This document shows positions 25,387 through 34,478 of a stretch of DNA of 64,000 nt, piece after piece; positions within the stretch are counted from its first letter, which is position 1, and every line of letters begins with the position of its first letter. Below the pieces are notes generated by a model. The model was not told where the DNA came from. It did no database searches and worked only from the letters and a program-made list of their open reading frames with translations. The position numbers were made by a program, and so were the translations under genes. Source of the stretch: an uncultured Collinsella sp. (lineage in GTDB: Bacteria > Actinomycetota > Coriobacteriia > Coriobacteriales > Coriobacteriaceae); NCBI GenBank assembly GCA_959023295.1, contig CAUFBM010000004.1:66012-130011 (forward strand), read 5' to 3'.

Positions 25387-26194
25387 TGAGAACACCCCCA
25401 GCGCGAAAGCTCAAGAGAGCGTAAATCAATACCGATAGACAGCTCGCTGCCACGCCATACCCCAGAAGCGTCAACTGCCCCATATCGCTATACCCAAGGG
25501 CACATCCGACTCCAAGGTACGGCCCCGGAAGAAAGAAGACCCATCGCAAGGACGGTATGGGCGTCTGAAGGTAAGTTCCGTAGAGCGTCAAGCTCATGAC
25601 AAATCCGATTATTACCACAGCCCCGCTCAATACAGCGCTGCCTGTAATCCGATAGATGGTCACCGTCTCCAACGCAACTGATATCACCAATACGGCGTTG
25701 ATTATCGTCGCAGGCAAAAATGCTGCCAGCATGCTATGCGCATAGTTTTGCCCTCCACGTGTTATCGCTATTGCAAACAGAAGAAGGCAAAGCGCACTAT
25801 ATGTTGCGCCGATTATTAAAGCAGACGAAAGTACATGTGCCAGAGCCCCATTAAAACGGGTGAGACCTCTTGCTGAAGAAATTCGGTATCCCTCTTTATA
25901 GCCATGCTCCTGTAAAAGCACCAAACAAACGATGAGTGGAACGAACAGGGATGTACCGGCAAAAGCGCTGCGCGCAAGGGACTCATCAGGCGCAGAAGGA
26001 TCGATTGCATTCCAGAGGAAACCAATATCCTCCCCACAAACGCCATAGCTAAAGGCGAGCAACGTTGTTCCGTTTTTTAGAAAGATGCCGAAGAGAAGGC
26101 CGAACGCCAGCATAAGCGCAAGACCAAACTTCGCCGGAAATATCCTGTGCAAACGCATCATATCTGCCTTTATGGGATGGATCGCCCGCTTCAT
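25370..26194 (-). CDS. ABC exporter membrane subunit (first)
   Basis: 274 aa membrane protein with about six spans and a short basic N-terminus (MKRAIHPIKADMMRLHRIFP). ABC-2-like organisation: a first span, a long outside loop (VCGEDIGFLWNAIDPSAPDE) and five further spans. Its ATG overlaps the ATPase stop codon by four bases (26191-26194), so it is translationally coupled to it. It probably forms a heterodimeric exporter with the following gene. Confidence 0.75.
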   Translation of the reverse strand: MKRAIHPIKADMMRLHRIFPAKFGLALMLAFGLLFGIFLKNGTTLLAFSYGVCGEDIGFLWNAIDPSAPDESLARSAFAGTSLFVPLIVCLVLLQEHGYKEGYRISSARGLTRFNGALAHVLSSALIIGATYSALCLLLFAIAITRGGQNYAHSMLAAFLPATIINAVLVISVALETVTIYRITGSAVLSGAVVIIGFVMSLTLYGTYLQTPIPSLRWVFFLPGPYLGVGCALGYSDMGQLTLLGYGVAASCLSVLIYALLSFRAGGVLNGSSD

Positions 26195-26916
26195 AGCGAG
26201 ACCGCCTTCATCAAGCGCCTGTAATACTCTTTTAGGGATGGCGCCTCATCCCTTATGACGTCCATCGATTCCTTTTTCAGCAGTTCGCCGTCATGAAGAA
26301 ACAGGCAGCTTGTTGCAACCGATGCCAGCTCATCCAAATCATGACTAGAGATGAGCATGGTCTTACCCTGCTCTCGATTCAATCGACCGATAAGGGCCCA
26401 TATACTCTCGATGCCCAGCGGGTCCAACCCGTTTGCTGGCTCATCAAAAATAAGCAGATCAGTGTCACCCAACAAAGCTGTAGCTATATCCAGCCGCCGT
26501 TTCATTCCCAGAGAAAAACTGCTCACGCTCTTTTTCTCATCGGCATCCAGCCCGACTAGGCTCAAAACGCGAGGAATCTCACGCTTCTCATCAAGCCCCC
26601 ATTCCGCACATCGGATTTGAAGATTCTCAACCGCACTGAGAGATTGGTATGCTCCACTGGAATCTGGTACATAGCCGACACGCGTCCGCATCAGGCTCAG
26701 CTCTTTTTTTGATTTGCCTCCGAAGAGTTCCACGCTTCCCGACGATGGCTCACAGAGGCCCAGCACTATTTTAATAAGCGTGCTTTTGCCCGCCCCGTTT
26801 GCGCCAACAAGGGCGCAAAGCTCAGACTGATCTACCTCGAAGGAAACGTCATGCAACACACGCCGTTTTCCATAGCGCTTCGACACCTTCGATAGCTTTA
26901 TCGCTGATGCGTTCAT
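26191..26916 (-). CDS. ABC exporter ATP-binding protein
   Basis: 241 aa. Walker A GANGAGKST, signature SFSLGMKRRLDIA, Walker B LLIFDEPANGLDP and the switch His in LISSHDLDELASV are complete, typical of the CcmA/BcrA/LanF class of exporters. Start ATG follows AAAGGAGGAACGAT. First gene of a three-gene operon with two membrane proteins. The likely task is export of, or immunity to, a peptide or lipid-linked compound; the substrate is unknown. No lantibiotic gene was found nearby. Confidence 0.9.
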   Translation of the reverse strand: MNASAIKLSKVSKRYGKRRVLHDVSFEVDQSELCALVGANGAGKSTLIKIVLGLCEPSSGSVELFGGKSKKELSLMRTRVGYVPDSSGAYQSLSAVENLQIRCAEWGLDEKREIPRVLSLVGLDADEKKSVSSFSLGMKRRLDIATALLGDTDLLIFDEPANGLDPLGIESIWALIGRLNREQGKTMLISSHDLDELASVATSCLFLHDGELLKKESMDVIRDEAPSLKEYYRRLMKAVSL

Positions 26917-26999
26917 ATCGTTCCTCCTTTCTTTTATCGTTCATTCTTGCAGTTATTGTTTGTCGATAACTGATATTTGTCAAGATAATTAATAAAGAA

Positions 27000-27023
27000 A
27001 GGGCCCGTGTTAGACACGGGCCC
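27000..27023 (-). terminator. Terminator of the HTH/DUF2975 operon
   Basis: GGGCCCGTGT and ACACGGGCCC pair around a short loop; on the minus strand the stem is followed by TTTCTTTATT. It ends the operon of the genes at 27062-27960. Confidence 0.8.
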
Positions 27024-27061
27024 CATCGCACTGATATTTCGTTTTAGCTGTTCACTTTATG

Positions 27062-27391
27062 CTACTCGTCGCTCAAATCGACAGCGAAGACTGATGTCGG
27101 AAGTGACGCCTCGTTGCCTCCGCCATCCCGCATCTGCCTCACGACATTTTTTGCGCGTTCGACAATAAGCTCCTCAAGCTCTTTCTCGCTCACGCGCTGA
27201 ATAATATCTCCCGGTTGACAATCAAGCTCATCACAGATTTCGAGAAGCGTCTTAAGGCGAATAGCTTTTATCTTTCCGTTTCTAAGCTTTGAAATATTAG
27301 CCGGAGTATGCCCCGTCGCCCGAATCAGATCAGCACTGGTCTTTCCGGTCTTAAGCAGCTGCGTCTCAAGCTCGATGATGAGATAGCTCAT
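27062..27391 (-). CDS. Small Cro/C1-type helix-turn-helix regulator
   Basis: 109 aa. Residues ~5-65 form a compact HTH (SADLIRATGHTPANISKLRN, then KTLLEICDELDCQPGDII), the YozG-like type that regularly follows DUF2975 membrane proteins. The 40-residue tail is charged. Start ATG follows AGGAGGAAAC and lies 8 bases after the DUF2975 stop, so the two are an operon. The pair probably acts as membrane sensor plus DNA-binding partner; the signal is unknown. Confidence 0.85.
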   Translation of the reverse strand: MSYLIIELETQLLKTGKTSADLIRATGHTPANISKLRNGKIKAIRLKTLLEICDELDCQPGDIIQRVSEKELEELIVERAKNVVRQMRDGGGNEASLPTSVFAVDLSDE

Positions 27392-27399
27392 GTTTCCTC

Positions 27400-27960
27400 C
27401 TACACAAGCTCGTCAGACTGCTCTTGGAGCAGCGAAGCATAACTCCAGATCGCCGAGATAAACAAACAGACAACTGCGCCGATAAACGACCCCGCATCAA
27501 AGGTAGCGCCTTGGCAAATCTCAATAACGAAGGAATGAGGCACGATGTAAAGCTCCAGTCCGCCAATGGTGAGATTGACTGATCCATAGGCACCAACAAG
27601 CGAAACCGCGGCGTTAACAGCAAAGGCAAGCGCGAGAACACGGATAAGCCGCACATGCGTCTTGGTAAAGGGCGAGACGCCTCGCGAGATGTTACGGCTG
27701 ATCCCGCACAAAACGACAAGCGAAATACCCACGACGAGTGCCAGGCACAGCCCGCTTGGGATAACGATGCTCCCGCCATCGAGAAGCGTCACGACACCGA
27801 AAGAATCGACAGAAACAACGTTTGCAACCGCATACCAGATCACGTAAACAACCAACGCGGCAAAAGCGACGAGCATCCCTGCAAAAACGGTTGCCATGCA
27901 AAAACCAAGCTTCCTGATTTTTTCGCCCGCCTTGGCCATACGCTGAACGCTGTTGGACAT
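27400..27960 (-). CDS. DUF2975-type membrane protein
   Basis: 186 aa from ATG 27960 (AGGGTGAG upstream); a longer frame to 28059 adds no plausible residues. Four membrane spans with a first cytosolic stretch KAGEKIRKLGF and outside segments between; arrangement and partner gene match DUF2975 family proteins. Function is not established in the family. Co-transcribed with the HTH regulator downstream. Confidence 0.8.
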   Translation of the reverse strand: MSNSVQRMAKAGEKIRKLGFCMATVFAGMLVAFAALVVYVIWYAVANVVSVDSFGVVTLLDGGSIVIPSGLCLALVVGISLVVLCGISRNISRGVSPFTKTHVRLIRVLALAFAVNAAVSLVGAYGSVNLTIGGLELYIVPHSFVIEICQGATFDAGSFIGAVVCLFISAIWSYASLLQEQSDELV

Positions 27961-28102
27961 ACACTCACCCTCATCGACTCTATCGTTATTCGAACAGTTT
28001 ATCGAACAACGATATGGATTGCATGCGGAAAGCCCCGCCAGTGCGCATAGGCCATTCACTAATCAGAAGAGATGAGCGTGGATTTTTGGACACGTATCGA
28101 AC

Positions 28103-28166
28103 GAGCGTGGATAATCTCCCACTTTGAGGCCGCCACCGGGCCTAAAACGGGAGATTATCCACGCTC
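28103..28166. repeat. Perfect 18-bp-stem hairpin
   Basis: Arms 28103-28120 and 28149-28166 (GAGCGTGGATAATCTCCC and its complement) enclose a 28-base loop with its own GGCC/GGCC pairing. The sequence GAGCGTGGAT occurs once more, directly, near 28075. It lies between the Hpt gene end and the DUF2975 operon start. Confidence 0.75.
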
Positions 28167-28190
28167 ATAGTCATCAAGGCTCACAGCCTC

Positions 28191-28547
28191 TTACTCGGCC
28201 GCCTCGCGCAGGGCCGACATCGTAGCCGCATATTGCTGCTGCAACGCATGCATTCCCTCGCGAGCGCCGTCAACGGCATCGGCGCCGCGCAGCGCTTCGG
28301 TCACCACGACCGCCGGCTCGTACAGATTATCGAATCCCAGGTTCTGGCTCACGCCCTTGAGCGTGTGCGCTGCCATAAACGCACCTTCGGCGTCTCCTGC
28401 CGCCATGGCGGCCTCCAGCTTGTCCATGCTCTCGTCATCCAAAAACTTGAGGGCAAAGCGGGCAAGCATTTCCTCGCCCATCAGCCGAGCGCACGCGTCA
28501 TCATAATTAGCGCCGATCTTCTCATACGCCTCACGCATGGAAATCAT
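28191..28547 (-). CDS. Hpt-domain phosphotransfer protein
   Basis: 118 aa, a single Hpt four-helix bundle. The phosphorylatable His is in AAHTLKGVSQNLGF. It carries phosphate between a receiver domain and another receiver or kinase. The gene lies 23 bases after the GGDEF-REC-HD-GYP gene on the same strand; the receiver of that protein is the obvious partner. No histidine kinase is encoded in this window, so the source of phosphate is unknown. Confidence 0.88.
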   Translation of the reverse strand: MISMREAYEKIGANYDDACARLMGEEMLARFALKFLDDESMDKLEAAMAAGDAEGAFMAAHTLKGVSQNLGFDNLYEPAVVVTEALRGADAVDGAREGMHALQQQYAATMSALREAAE

Positions 28548-28570
28548 GGATTAAAACTCCTTTGGTCAAA

Positions 28571-30451
28571 CTAAATCGTGGGAAACGCGACAACGTCGGC
28601 GGGGCGTGCCAACGTCTCGGCAATACGGTCTTGCACCTCGAGCAGGCAATCGAGCAGCAGCGGGTTAAAGGTGCCGCACTTACCGTCCAGGATCATCTGG
28701 ATCGCCTCCTCGTGCGGGATAGCGTCCTTGTACACGCGCACGCTCGTCAGTGCATCGTACACGTCAGCCACCGAAACCACCTGCGCGGCGATGGGAATTT
28801 CGTCGCCCTTAAGGCCATCGGGATAACCCTTGCCGTCCCAGCGCTCGTGATGCCAACGCGCAATCTGGTACGCATATTCCATAAGCGCATTGCCGACGTG
28901 ATGGCGGCCCAGCTCAAGCAACATGTCGGCGCCAATCGTGGTATGCGTCTTCATAATCTCGAATTCCTCGGGCGTGAGGCGCCCGGGCTTGTTGAGGATC
29001 GCATCGTCAATCGACATCTTGCCGATATCGTGCAGCGCCGAAGCCAGGGCGATCGTGGAGCGTTCCTCATTGTCGAGGGAGATCGTGCCGCTACGCTGGA
29101 CCAGATAGCCAAGCAGCAGCTCGGTCAGCTTTTCGATGTTCGTAACGTGCCTACCGCTCTCGCCGTTGCGAAGCTCCATGACGCCGGCCATGATGTCGAT
29201 GAGCATGCGACTGTTCTTGACGCGCTCGTTGTACTGTTGGGACAGCAGGTTCGTCAGGCGGCGCTGTTTGGCGTACAGGCGGATGGTGTTGCTTACGCGG
29301 CGGCGCACGACACGGGAGTCAAACGGGCGGTTGATATGGTCTGAGGCGCCCAGCTCGTACGCGCGCAGAACCGCATCATCGGAATCTTCGCTCGAAATCA
29401 TGATGACAGGCAGATTATCGATACCCGATCGGCGCGACAGATCGGCCAGCACCTCAAAGCCGCTTATGCCCGGCATCACAATGTCCAGCAGCACGAGCGA
29501 CAACTCATCGCCATAGCGGTCGACCATGTCGAGCGCCGCACGACCGTTATCGGCCTCGAGGATGCAATGCTCGTCCTTGAGCATCTCGCTGAGAATGGCT
29601 CGGTTCATCTCGGAGTCATCGGCGATAAGCACCAAAGGCTTTTCGCTTTGGAAGGCCTCGATGGAATCGGCATCGGTCACGACCGTACCGGCTTTTGCCT
29701 TAGCGCGGCTCAGTAACTGAGCAGCGCGGCCAACGCCCTCATCGACCGTCTCGCCATGAATGCGAACGCCACCAACACATGCCGTCAAGCTCACGTACTC
29801 ATGGCCCGGAATAATCGTGGAATGAACGGCATCGGACACCTGATGCAGGCGACGGGTGAAGTCATCGGAGGGAATATTGGGCATGACAACCACAAACTTG
29901 TCGCAGCCATAGCGCACAAGCTCGTCAGTCGAACGGATTCCGCTGCGTATGGCTGTCGCCACAGCACCGAGCGCAAGGTCGCCGGCATGACGGCCACACG
30001 TATCGTTGAAGGCCCTAAAATCATCAACGTCGATCATCGCAACGCCGGCATTCATGCGGGCGCTGCGAAGCTTTTCCTCGTAATATCGGCGATTGCGCAC
30101 GCTCGTCAGCACGTCGGTGTAGACAAGGTCCTCTTCCGCGGCCTCTTGCTCATCAATCGGACGCACCATCAGCAAGACGTGAGGCTCGCCCTCGACCTTC
30201 AGAGGGCGTAGACGGGCGCGGTACTCAGTGCCATCATTGAGCAGCTGCTCCGACACCTCATCGGAGTCTGCCAAAGCCTCAAGACTTGAATGACGCAGGC
30301 AAGGACACCGATTGCCGGCGAGTAGGCAGTTAGGCTCGTTCTTAATCTGATCGGCCGACAGCAAACGCACCACGGGGTAGGTCTTCGCGACACGGGCGAC
30401 CTCGGCGGCAGCCTCCTCGTCGGTTAGATTGACCTCGTGATTATTGAGCAT
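28571..30451 (-). CDS. Degenerate GGDEF - receiver - HD-GYP signalling protein
   Basis: 626 aa. Residues ~1-110 are a small sensor-like region with Cys residues (NCLLAGNRCPCLRH). A GGDEF-like domain (~120-265) starts with TDVLTSVRNRRYYEEKL, but the catalytic loop is RYGCDKF instead of GGDEF, so cyclase activity is unlikely. A receiver follows (~273-395; LIADDSEMN, LVLLDIVMPGISGFEV, MISSED). The C-terminal HD-GYP domain (~410-590) is intact: ALHDIGKMSIDD, HTTIGADML, HHERWDGKGYPDGLKG and VADVYDALTS. It should hydrolyse cyclic di-GMP under receiver control. Cytosolic; partner Hpt gene directly downstream. The start ATG follows GGAAGGGCCCCAT. Confidence 0.88.
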   Translation of the reverse strand: MLNNHEVNLTDEEAAAEVARVAKTYPVVRLLSADQIKNEPNCLLAGNRCPCLRHSSLEALADSDEVSEQLLNDGTEYRARLRPLKVEGEPHVLLMVRPIDEQEAAEEDLVYTDVLTSVRNRRYYEEKLRSARMNAGVAMIDVDDFRAFNDTCGRHAGDLALGAVATAIRSGIRSTDELVRYGCDKFVVVMPNIPSDDFTRRLHQVSDAVHSTIIPGHEYVSLTACVGGVRIHGETVDEGVGRAAQLLSRAKAKAGTVVTDADSIEAFQSEKPLVLIADDSEMNRAILSEMLKDEHCILEADNGRAALDMVDRYGDELSLVLLDIVMPGISGFEVLADLSRRSGIDNLPVIMISSEDSDDAVLRAYELGASDHINRPFDSRVVRRRVSNTIRLYAKQRRLTNLLSQQYNERVKNSRMLIDIMAGVMELRNGESGRHVTNIEKLTELLLGYLVQRSGTISLDNEERSTIALASALHDIGKMSIDDAILNKPGRLTPEEFEIMKTHTTIGADMLLELGRHHVGNALMEYAYQIARWHHERWDGKGYPDGLKGDEIPIAAQVVSVADVYDALTSVRVYKDAIPHEEAIQMILDGKCGTFNPLLLDCLLEVQDRIAETLARPADVVAFPTI

Positions 30452-30662
30452 ATGGGGCCCTTCCTATCGTTACGCACGGCAACGGTGCATATCAATTGGT
30501 ACAAGGGTAACATCTAACAGCTGAAGGCAAACGCGCGATTATCGTTACATTTTTATGACCTGGCAAACGGCGGTAATGGAGCTGCGGGCGCGCGGTTATG
30601 GGCGCATTCGTTAACAATGACGAAACGCTAACAGTCCCTCTCCCCGCAGGTCATCGAGCGTG

Positions 30663-31460
30663 CTAAAGCTCCAAGACGTCGCGAACGGCGTTTGCCGCCG
30701 TAACGGGGCGATCGCGCAGACCGTTATGCGCACCCGGGATCGTCACAAGGGGGCAATCGAGATATTCGGCAGCCGCTCGCGTGCCAGCCTCGCGGGGTGT
30801 ATCGACCGAAAGCTCGCCCAAAAACACGGCCGACACTGCCTTTGACGCGCGGGCGCGCTCCCAGTCGGGAGCATATGTCATATTTGTTCCGTATTCATTG
30901 GCCATAAAGCAACGACCATTGCGTAGGGCATGCTTGGCTTCTGCCTCGGTCGTCCCAGGAGCCTCGGGGTCCAAGTCGCCGAGAGCTCCCAAGAAAAGCC
31001 GGAGCGCCCTTGAAACCTTTCCAGCCGCAATCATATCGAGCAAAACCGAAGCTGCGCCCATACCGACGCCTTCGGCCGACACAGCCGGCTCATGCAGAAT
31101 CGCACGGGCGACGAGATGGGGTTCGGTGCGAAGAAGCTCCAGCGCCACCAACGTACCGGCGCTATGCGCAAGCACATTTGCCGGAGCGCCAACGTGTTCG
31201 ATCACGGCTTGCAGGTCGGCGGCCTGAGCGGCAAGATCATAGCTGTCGTCTGCCGCATCGCTGCTGTCACCGCAGCCGCGGCGGTCGTAGGCAATTACGC
31301 GGTAGTTGCGACTGAGCTCACAAGCGATACCGTCAAAAAATGTGCCGTCGACACAAGCGCCGTGCACGCACACCAAGGCAGTAGCATCAGGTGACACATC
31401 CGGGCCGGCATATTCGCGACAGGCAATCGTGGTGCCTGCATTCTCGACCGTAAAATCCAT
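30663..31460 (-). CDS. Alpha/beta hydrolase
   Basis: 265 aa. Oxyanion-hole motif VHGACVDGTFF, nucleophile elbow LAHSAGTLVAL with catalytic Ser, and a C-terminal GAHNGLRDRP that supplies the His. A cap domain with AEAKHALRNGRCFMANE lies between. Substrate is not predictable. Divergent from the radical SAM gene, with 219 bases between the two starts. Confidence 0.85.
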   Translation of the reverse strand: MDFTVENAGTTIACREYAGPDVSPDATALVCVHGACVDGTFFDGIACELSRNYRVIAYDRRGCGDSSDAADDSYDLAAQAADLQAVIEHVGAPANVLAHSAGTLVALELLRTEPHLVARAILHEPAVSAEGVGMGAASVLLDMIAAGKVSRALRLFLGALGDLDPEAPGTTEAEAKHALRNGRCFMANEYGTNMTYAPDWERARASKAVSAVFLGELSVDTPREAGTRAAAEYLDCPLVTIPGAHNGLRDRPVTAANAVRDVLEL

Positions 31461-31685
31461 GTTGTGCCCCCATCATCAACGCCCATCCAGTTGCACGTCA
31501 GTGCGGTTGGATGGACCCGTATTGCCTTACGCCTTGTTAACAGATTAACTGTACCCGACCCGAGGCTTTTCATGACACGGCATAATGAGCGACGTGAAAA
31601 AACGAAACTTGTAAAGCGAGAGCCCGCACCTTGCTTTGGAGCCGATGCTATGCTTAGGCACAATTGTCTTGAGGAGCATATGCCT

Positions 31686-32462
31686 ATGTCTACGTTTTTG
31701 AATGCCAGCCCCATCTTTGGGCCCGTTCGCAGCCGTCGCCTTGGCCTCTCGCTCGGCGTCAACATGATGCCGGCCAGCGGCAAAATCTGCACGTTCGACT
31801 GCATTTACTGCGAAAACGGCCTCAACGCCGAGCGCCCCTGCCATGAGCCGCACAACACAGCTGCCGTGGTACTCGACGCGCTCGAGGCAAAGCTGCGCGA
31901 GATGGCAGCCGAGGGCGAGCTCCCCGATGTGATCACCTTCGCAGGCAACGGCGAGCCCACCGCCGCACCGGAGTTTCCGCAGGCCATCGCCGGCGCCGTC
32001 GCGCTGCGCGACGAGCTTGCCCCAAACTCCAAGATCGCCGTGCTCTCCAACGGCACGCGCGCCGACCGCCCCGAGGTGCACGACGCGCTCATGATGGTCG
32101 ATGACAACATTCTTAAGCTCGATACCGCCGACTCGGCGTTTATCCAGCTGCTCGACCAGCCCGTTGGCCCCTACGACGTTGAGCACCAGATTGAGACGTT
32201 CGCAAGCTTTGACGGTCACGTTATTATCCAGACGATCTTTTTGACCGGTGAGTATCTGGGCAAGCCCATCGACAACACCGGCGAGGAGTACGTTGCCCCC
32301 TGGCTCGCGGCGCTTGAGCGCATTCGCCCACAAGAAGCGACCATCTACACGGTGGCGCGCGAGACACCAATCGCCGGCCTTGCCAAAGCAGCACCCGAGG
32401 CCCTCGACGCCATTGCCGCGCGCGCGCGTGCCCTCGGCATTCCCTGCCAGGTGAGCTACTAA
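31686..32462 (+). CDS. Radical SAM protein (COG0731-like)
   Basis: About 258 aa. The [4Fe-4S] motif is CTFDCIYCENG (Cx3Cx2C), preceded by GPVRSRRLGLSLGVNMMPA, a combination typical of the COG0731 group, which is distantly related to wyosine-synthesis enzymes. Further landmarks are VITFAGNGEPTAAPEF and VLSNGTRAD. The modified substrate is unknown. Two ATGs (31680, 31686) follow GAGGAG; the second has better spacing. The methionine aminopeptidase gene follows 55 bases later on the same strand. Confidence 0.82.
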   Translation: MSTFLNASPIFGPVRSRRLGLSLGVNMMPASGKICTFDCIYCENGLNAERPCHEPHNTAAVVLDALEAKLREMAAEGELPDVITFAGNGEPTAAPEFPQAIAGAVALRDELAPNSKIAVLSNGTRADRPEVHDALMMVDDNILKLDTADSAFIQLLDQPVGPYDVEHQIETFASFDGHVIIQTIFLTGEYLGKPIDNTGEEYVAPWLAALERIRPQEATIYTVARETPIAGLAKAAPEALDAIAARARALGIPCQVSY

Positions 32463-32517
32463 CGCGCAGCTGCCCTGTGAGTGGGCTATACTAGCTGCGA
32501 ATGAAAGGAAGTTAGCC

Positions 32518-33405
32518 ATGTTTGACAATGGACCCGTGCCCGGCCGCAACGACGCCTGCTGGTGCGGCAGCGGCAAAAAATATAAGAAATGCCATAGCGC
32601 CTTCGATGAGCGCCTTGAGCGCTTGTGGGAAGAGGGCTGGGAGGTTCTGCCCCGCACGCTCTACAAGACGCCCGCCGATATCGAGGGCATCAAGCGCTCG
32701 GCCGCCATCAACGTGGGCGTGCTCGATTACGTAGGCGAGCACATCGCCGCGGGCATGACCACCAACCAGATCGACCAGATGATCTATGACTACACCGTCG
32801 AGCACGGCGGCACGCCGGCCGACCTCAACTATGAGGGCTACCCCAAAAGCGTGTGTACCTCGATCAACGACGTGGTCTGTCACGGCATCCCCTGCGATAC
32901 GGACGTGCTGCACGAGGGCGACATCATCAACGTGGACTGCTCCACGATCTTAGACGGCTACTTTAGCGACTCGAGCCGCATGTTCTGCATCGGCGAGGTC
33001 TCGGCCGAGCGCCAGCGCCTGGTCGACGTCACCCGCGCCAGCGTGGAGGCGGGTCTGGCGGCCGTCAAGCCATGGCTGCCGCTGTCCGTTATGGCCGAGG
33101 CCGTGCAAAAAACGGTCGAGGACGCCGGTTTTAGCGTGGTGCGCGAGTACGGCGGACACGGCATCGGTAAGGAGTTCCACGAGGACCCGTTTGTGGGCTT
33201 TACCACCGAGGCGCCCGATGTGGACACCATCATGGCCCCGGGCATGGTCTTTACCATCGAGCCCATGGTCAATGCCGGAGCGCCCGACATCAAGATTAGC
33301 AAGGGTGACGGTTGGTGCGTGCGCACCAAGGACGGCAGCGATTCGTCCCAGTGCGAGGTACAGCTCGTGGTGACCGAGGACGGCTACGAGCTGCTCAGCT
33401 GGTAG
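32518..33405 (+). CDS. map: Type I methionine aminopeptidase with N-terminal SEC-C zinc motif
   Basis: 295 aa. Residues 11-27 are a SEC-C metal-binding motif (NDACWCGSGKKYKKCH), which in other proteins contacts the ribosome or nucleic acid. The catalytic domain follows with the metal ligands in INVDCSTILDG and YFSDSSRM (two Asp), YGGHGIGKEFHEDP (His), TIEPMVN (Glu) and SQCEVQLVVTE (Glu). It removes the initiator Met from new proteins. Start ATG follows GAAAGGAAGTTAGCC. A strong terminator follows. Confidence 0.95.
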   Translation: MFDNGPVPGRNDACWCGSGKKYKKCHSAFDERLERLWEEGWEVLPRTLYKTPADIEGIKRSAAINVGVLDYVGEHIAAGMTTNQIDQMIYDYTVEHGGTPADLNYEGYPKSVCTSINDVVCHGIPCDTDVLHEGDIINVDCSTILDGYFSDSSRMFCIGEVSAERQRLVDVTRASVEAGLAAVKPWLPLSVMAEAVQKTVEDAGFSVVREYGGHGIGKEFHEDPFVGFTTEAPDVDTIMAPGMVFTIEPMVNAGAPDIKISKGDGWCVRTKDGSDSSQCEVQLVVTEDGYELLSW

Positions 33406-33414
33406 CTGTGGATG

Positions 33415-33467
33415 CGCCGGGCTTTGCGATGGATATGTTAACCATCGCGTAGCCCGGCGTTTTATTT
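33415..33467 (+). terminator. Terminator of map
   Basis: CGCCGGGCT...AGCCCGGCG with an inner GCGATGG/CCATCGC pairing, followed by TTTTATTT. Confidence 0.88.
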
Positions 33468-33471
33468 GAAC

Positions 33472-33521
33472 GTTTTGCCTGATACAACCTGCCAAAATAA
33501 ACCTGTCCCTTTTTGGCAGGT
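33472..33521. repeat. 50-nt dispersed repeat, copy 2
   Basis: Same element as 19971-20020, here with the right end GGCAGGT fully complementary to ACCTGCC. It lies directly upstream of the 2-hydroxyacid dehydrogenase gene, whose ribosome site starts five bases later. Copy 3 lies downstream of the same gene. Confidence 0.8.
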
Positions 33522-33540
33522 CGAGCGGAGAGGACTGCTT

Positions 33541-34476
33541 GTGAACATTCTGGTTTTGTTGCCCGTCAACGACCGTCATCGCGCAATTCTTGAGTCGAGC
33601 GCTCCGGGCGAGGACTTTATCTACACGAGCGCCGACGCCGCCACGCACGAGCAGGTCGCCGATGCCGACGTGATCCTGGGCAACATCGACCCTGACATGC
33701 TCACGGCATGCGAGCATCTCCAGCTGTTGCAATTGCAAACCGCCGGCTATGACGACTACCTTGCCGCCGGCACCGTGCCGGTCGACGCCAAACTGTCTTG
33801 CTCGGTGGGCGCCTACGGCCAGGCCGTGAGCGAGCACATGTTTGCCATGGTGCTGTCTATGATGAAGCGCCTGCCCGGCTACCAGGACCTGCAGCGCGAG
33901 CATCGCTGGGAGGATTTGGGGCCGGTCACCTCGCTCAAAAACGCCAATGTGCTGGTGCTGGGCGCGGGCGATATCGGTGGCCACTTCGCCACGCTCTGCC
34001 GCAACATGGGTGCGCACGTCCGCGGCATCAAGCGCCATCCGCTCGTCTACCCCATTGTGTTTGAGGACATGGACAGCATGGACGCCCTGCCCGAGCGTCT
34101 GGCCGAGGCTGACATCGTCGCATCCTTTATGCCCAGCACACCCGAGACCCGCGGCCTGGCGAACGCCGAGTTCTTCGCCGCGATGAAACCGGGCGCCTTC
34201 TTTGCCAACGGCGGCCGCGGCGATCTTGTGGTTGCCGACGATCTGGTTGCCGCTCTTGAGTCCGGACACCTTGCCGGTGCCGCGGTCGATGTCACCGACC
34301 CTGAGCCACTGCCCGCAACAAGCCCGCTGTGGGATGCGCCCAACATGCTCATCACGCCGCACATCTCGGGCTGGTTCCACCTGGCCGCCACGCTCAACAA
34401 CGTTGTCGACATCGCAGCGGAGAACCTGCGTCACCTGCAGGCCGGCGAGACCCTGCGCTGCTGGATCGAACACTAA
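33541..34476 (+). CDS. D-isomer-specific 2-hydroxyacid dehydrogenase
   Basis: 311 aa from GTG 33541 (GGAGAGGA upstream). NAD-binding domain with VLGAGDIGGHFATLCRNMGA (GxGxxG), catalytic residues in ANGGRGDLVV (Arg), DVTDPEPLPATSPLWD (Glu) and ITPHISGW (His). The N-terminal substrate domain starts NILVLLPVNDRHRA. It reduces a 2-oxoacid or oxidises a D-2-hydroxyacid; the specific substrate is unknown. The gene is bracketed by two direct copies of the 50-nt repeat (33472-33521 and 34681-34730). Confidence 0.88.
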   Translation: MNILVLLPVNDRHRAILESSAPGEDFIYTSADAATHEQVADADVILGNIDPDMLTACEHLQLLQLQTAGYDDYLAAGTVPVDAKLSCSVGAYGQAVSEHMFAMVLSMMKRLPGYQDLQREHRWEDLGPVTSLKNANVLVLGAGDIGGHFATLCRNMGAHVRGIKRHPLVYPIVFEDMDSMDALPERLAEADIVASFMPSTPETRGLANAEFFAAMKPGAFFANGGRGDLVVADDLVAALESGHLAGAAVDVTDPEPLPATSPLWDAPNMLITPHISGWFHLAATLNNVVDIAAENLRHLQAGETLRCWIEH

Positions 34477-34478
34477 TT

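Noticed and set aside
27991..28015. A second SOS box (TTCGAACAGTTTATCGAAC)
   Set aside because: The half-sites are direct rather than inverted, so it does not form the CGAAC-N4-GTTCG palindrome.
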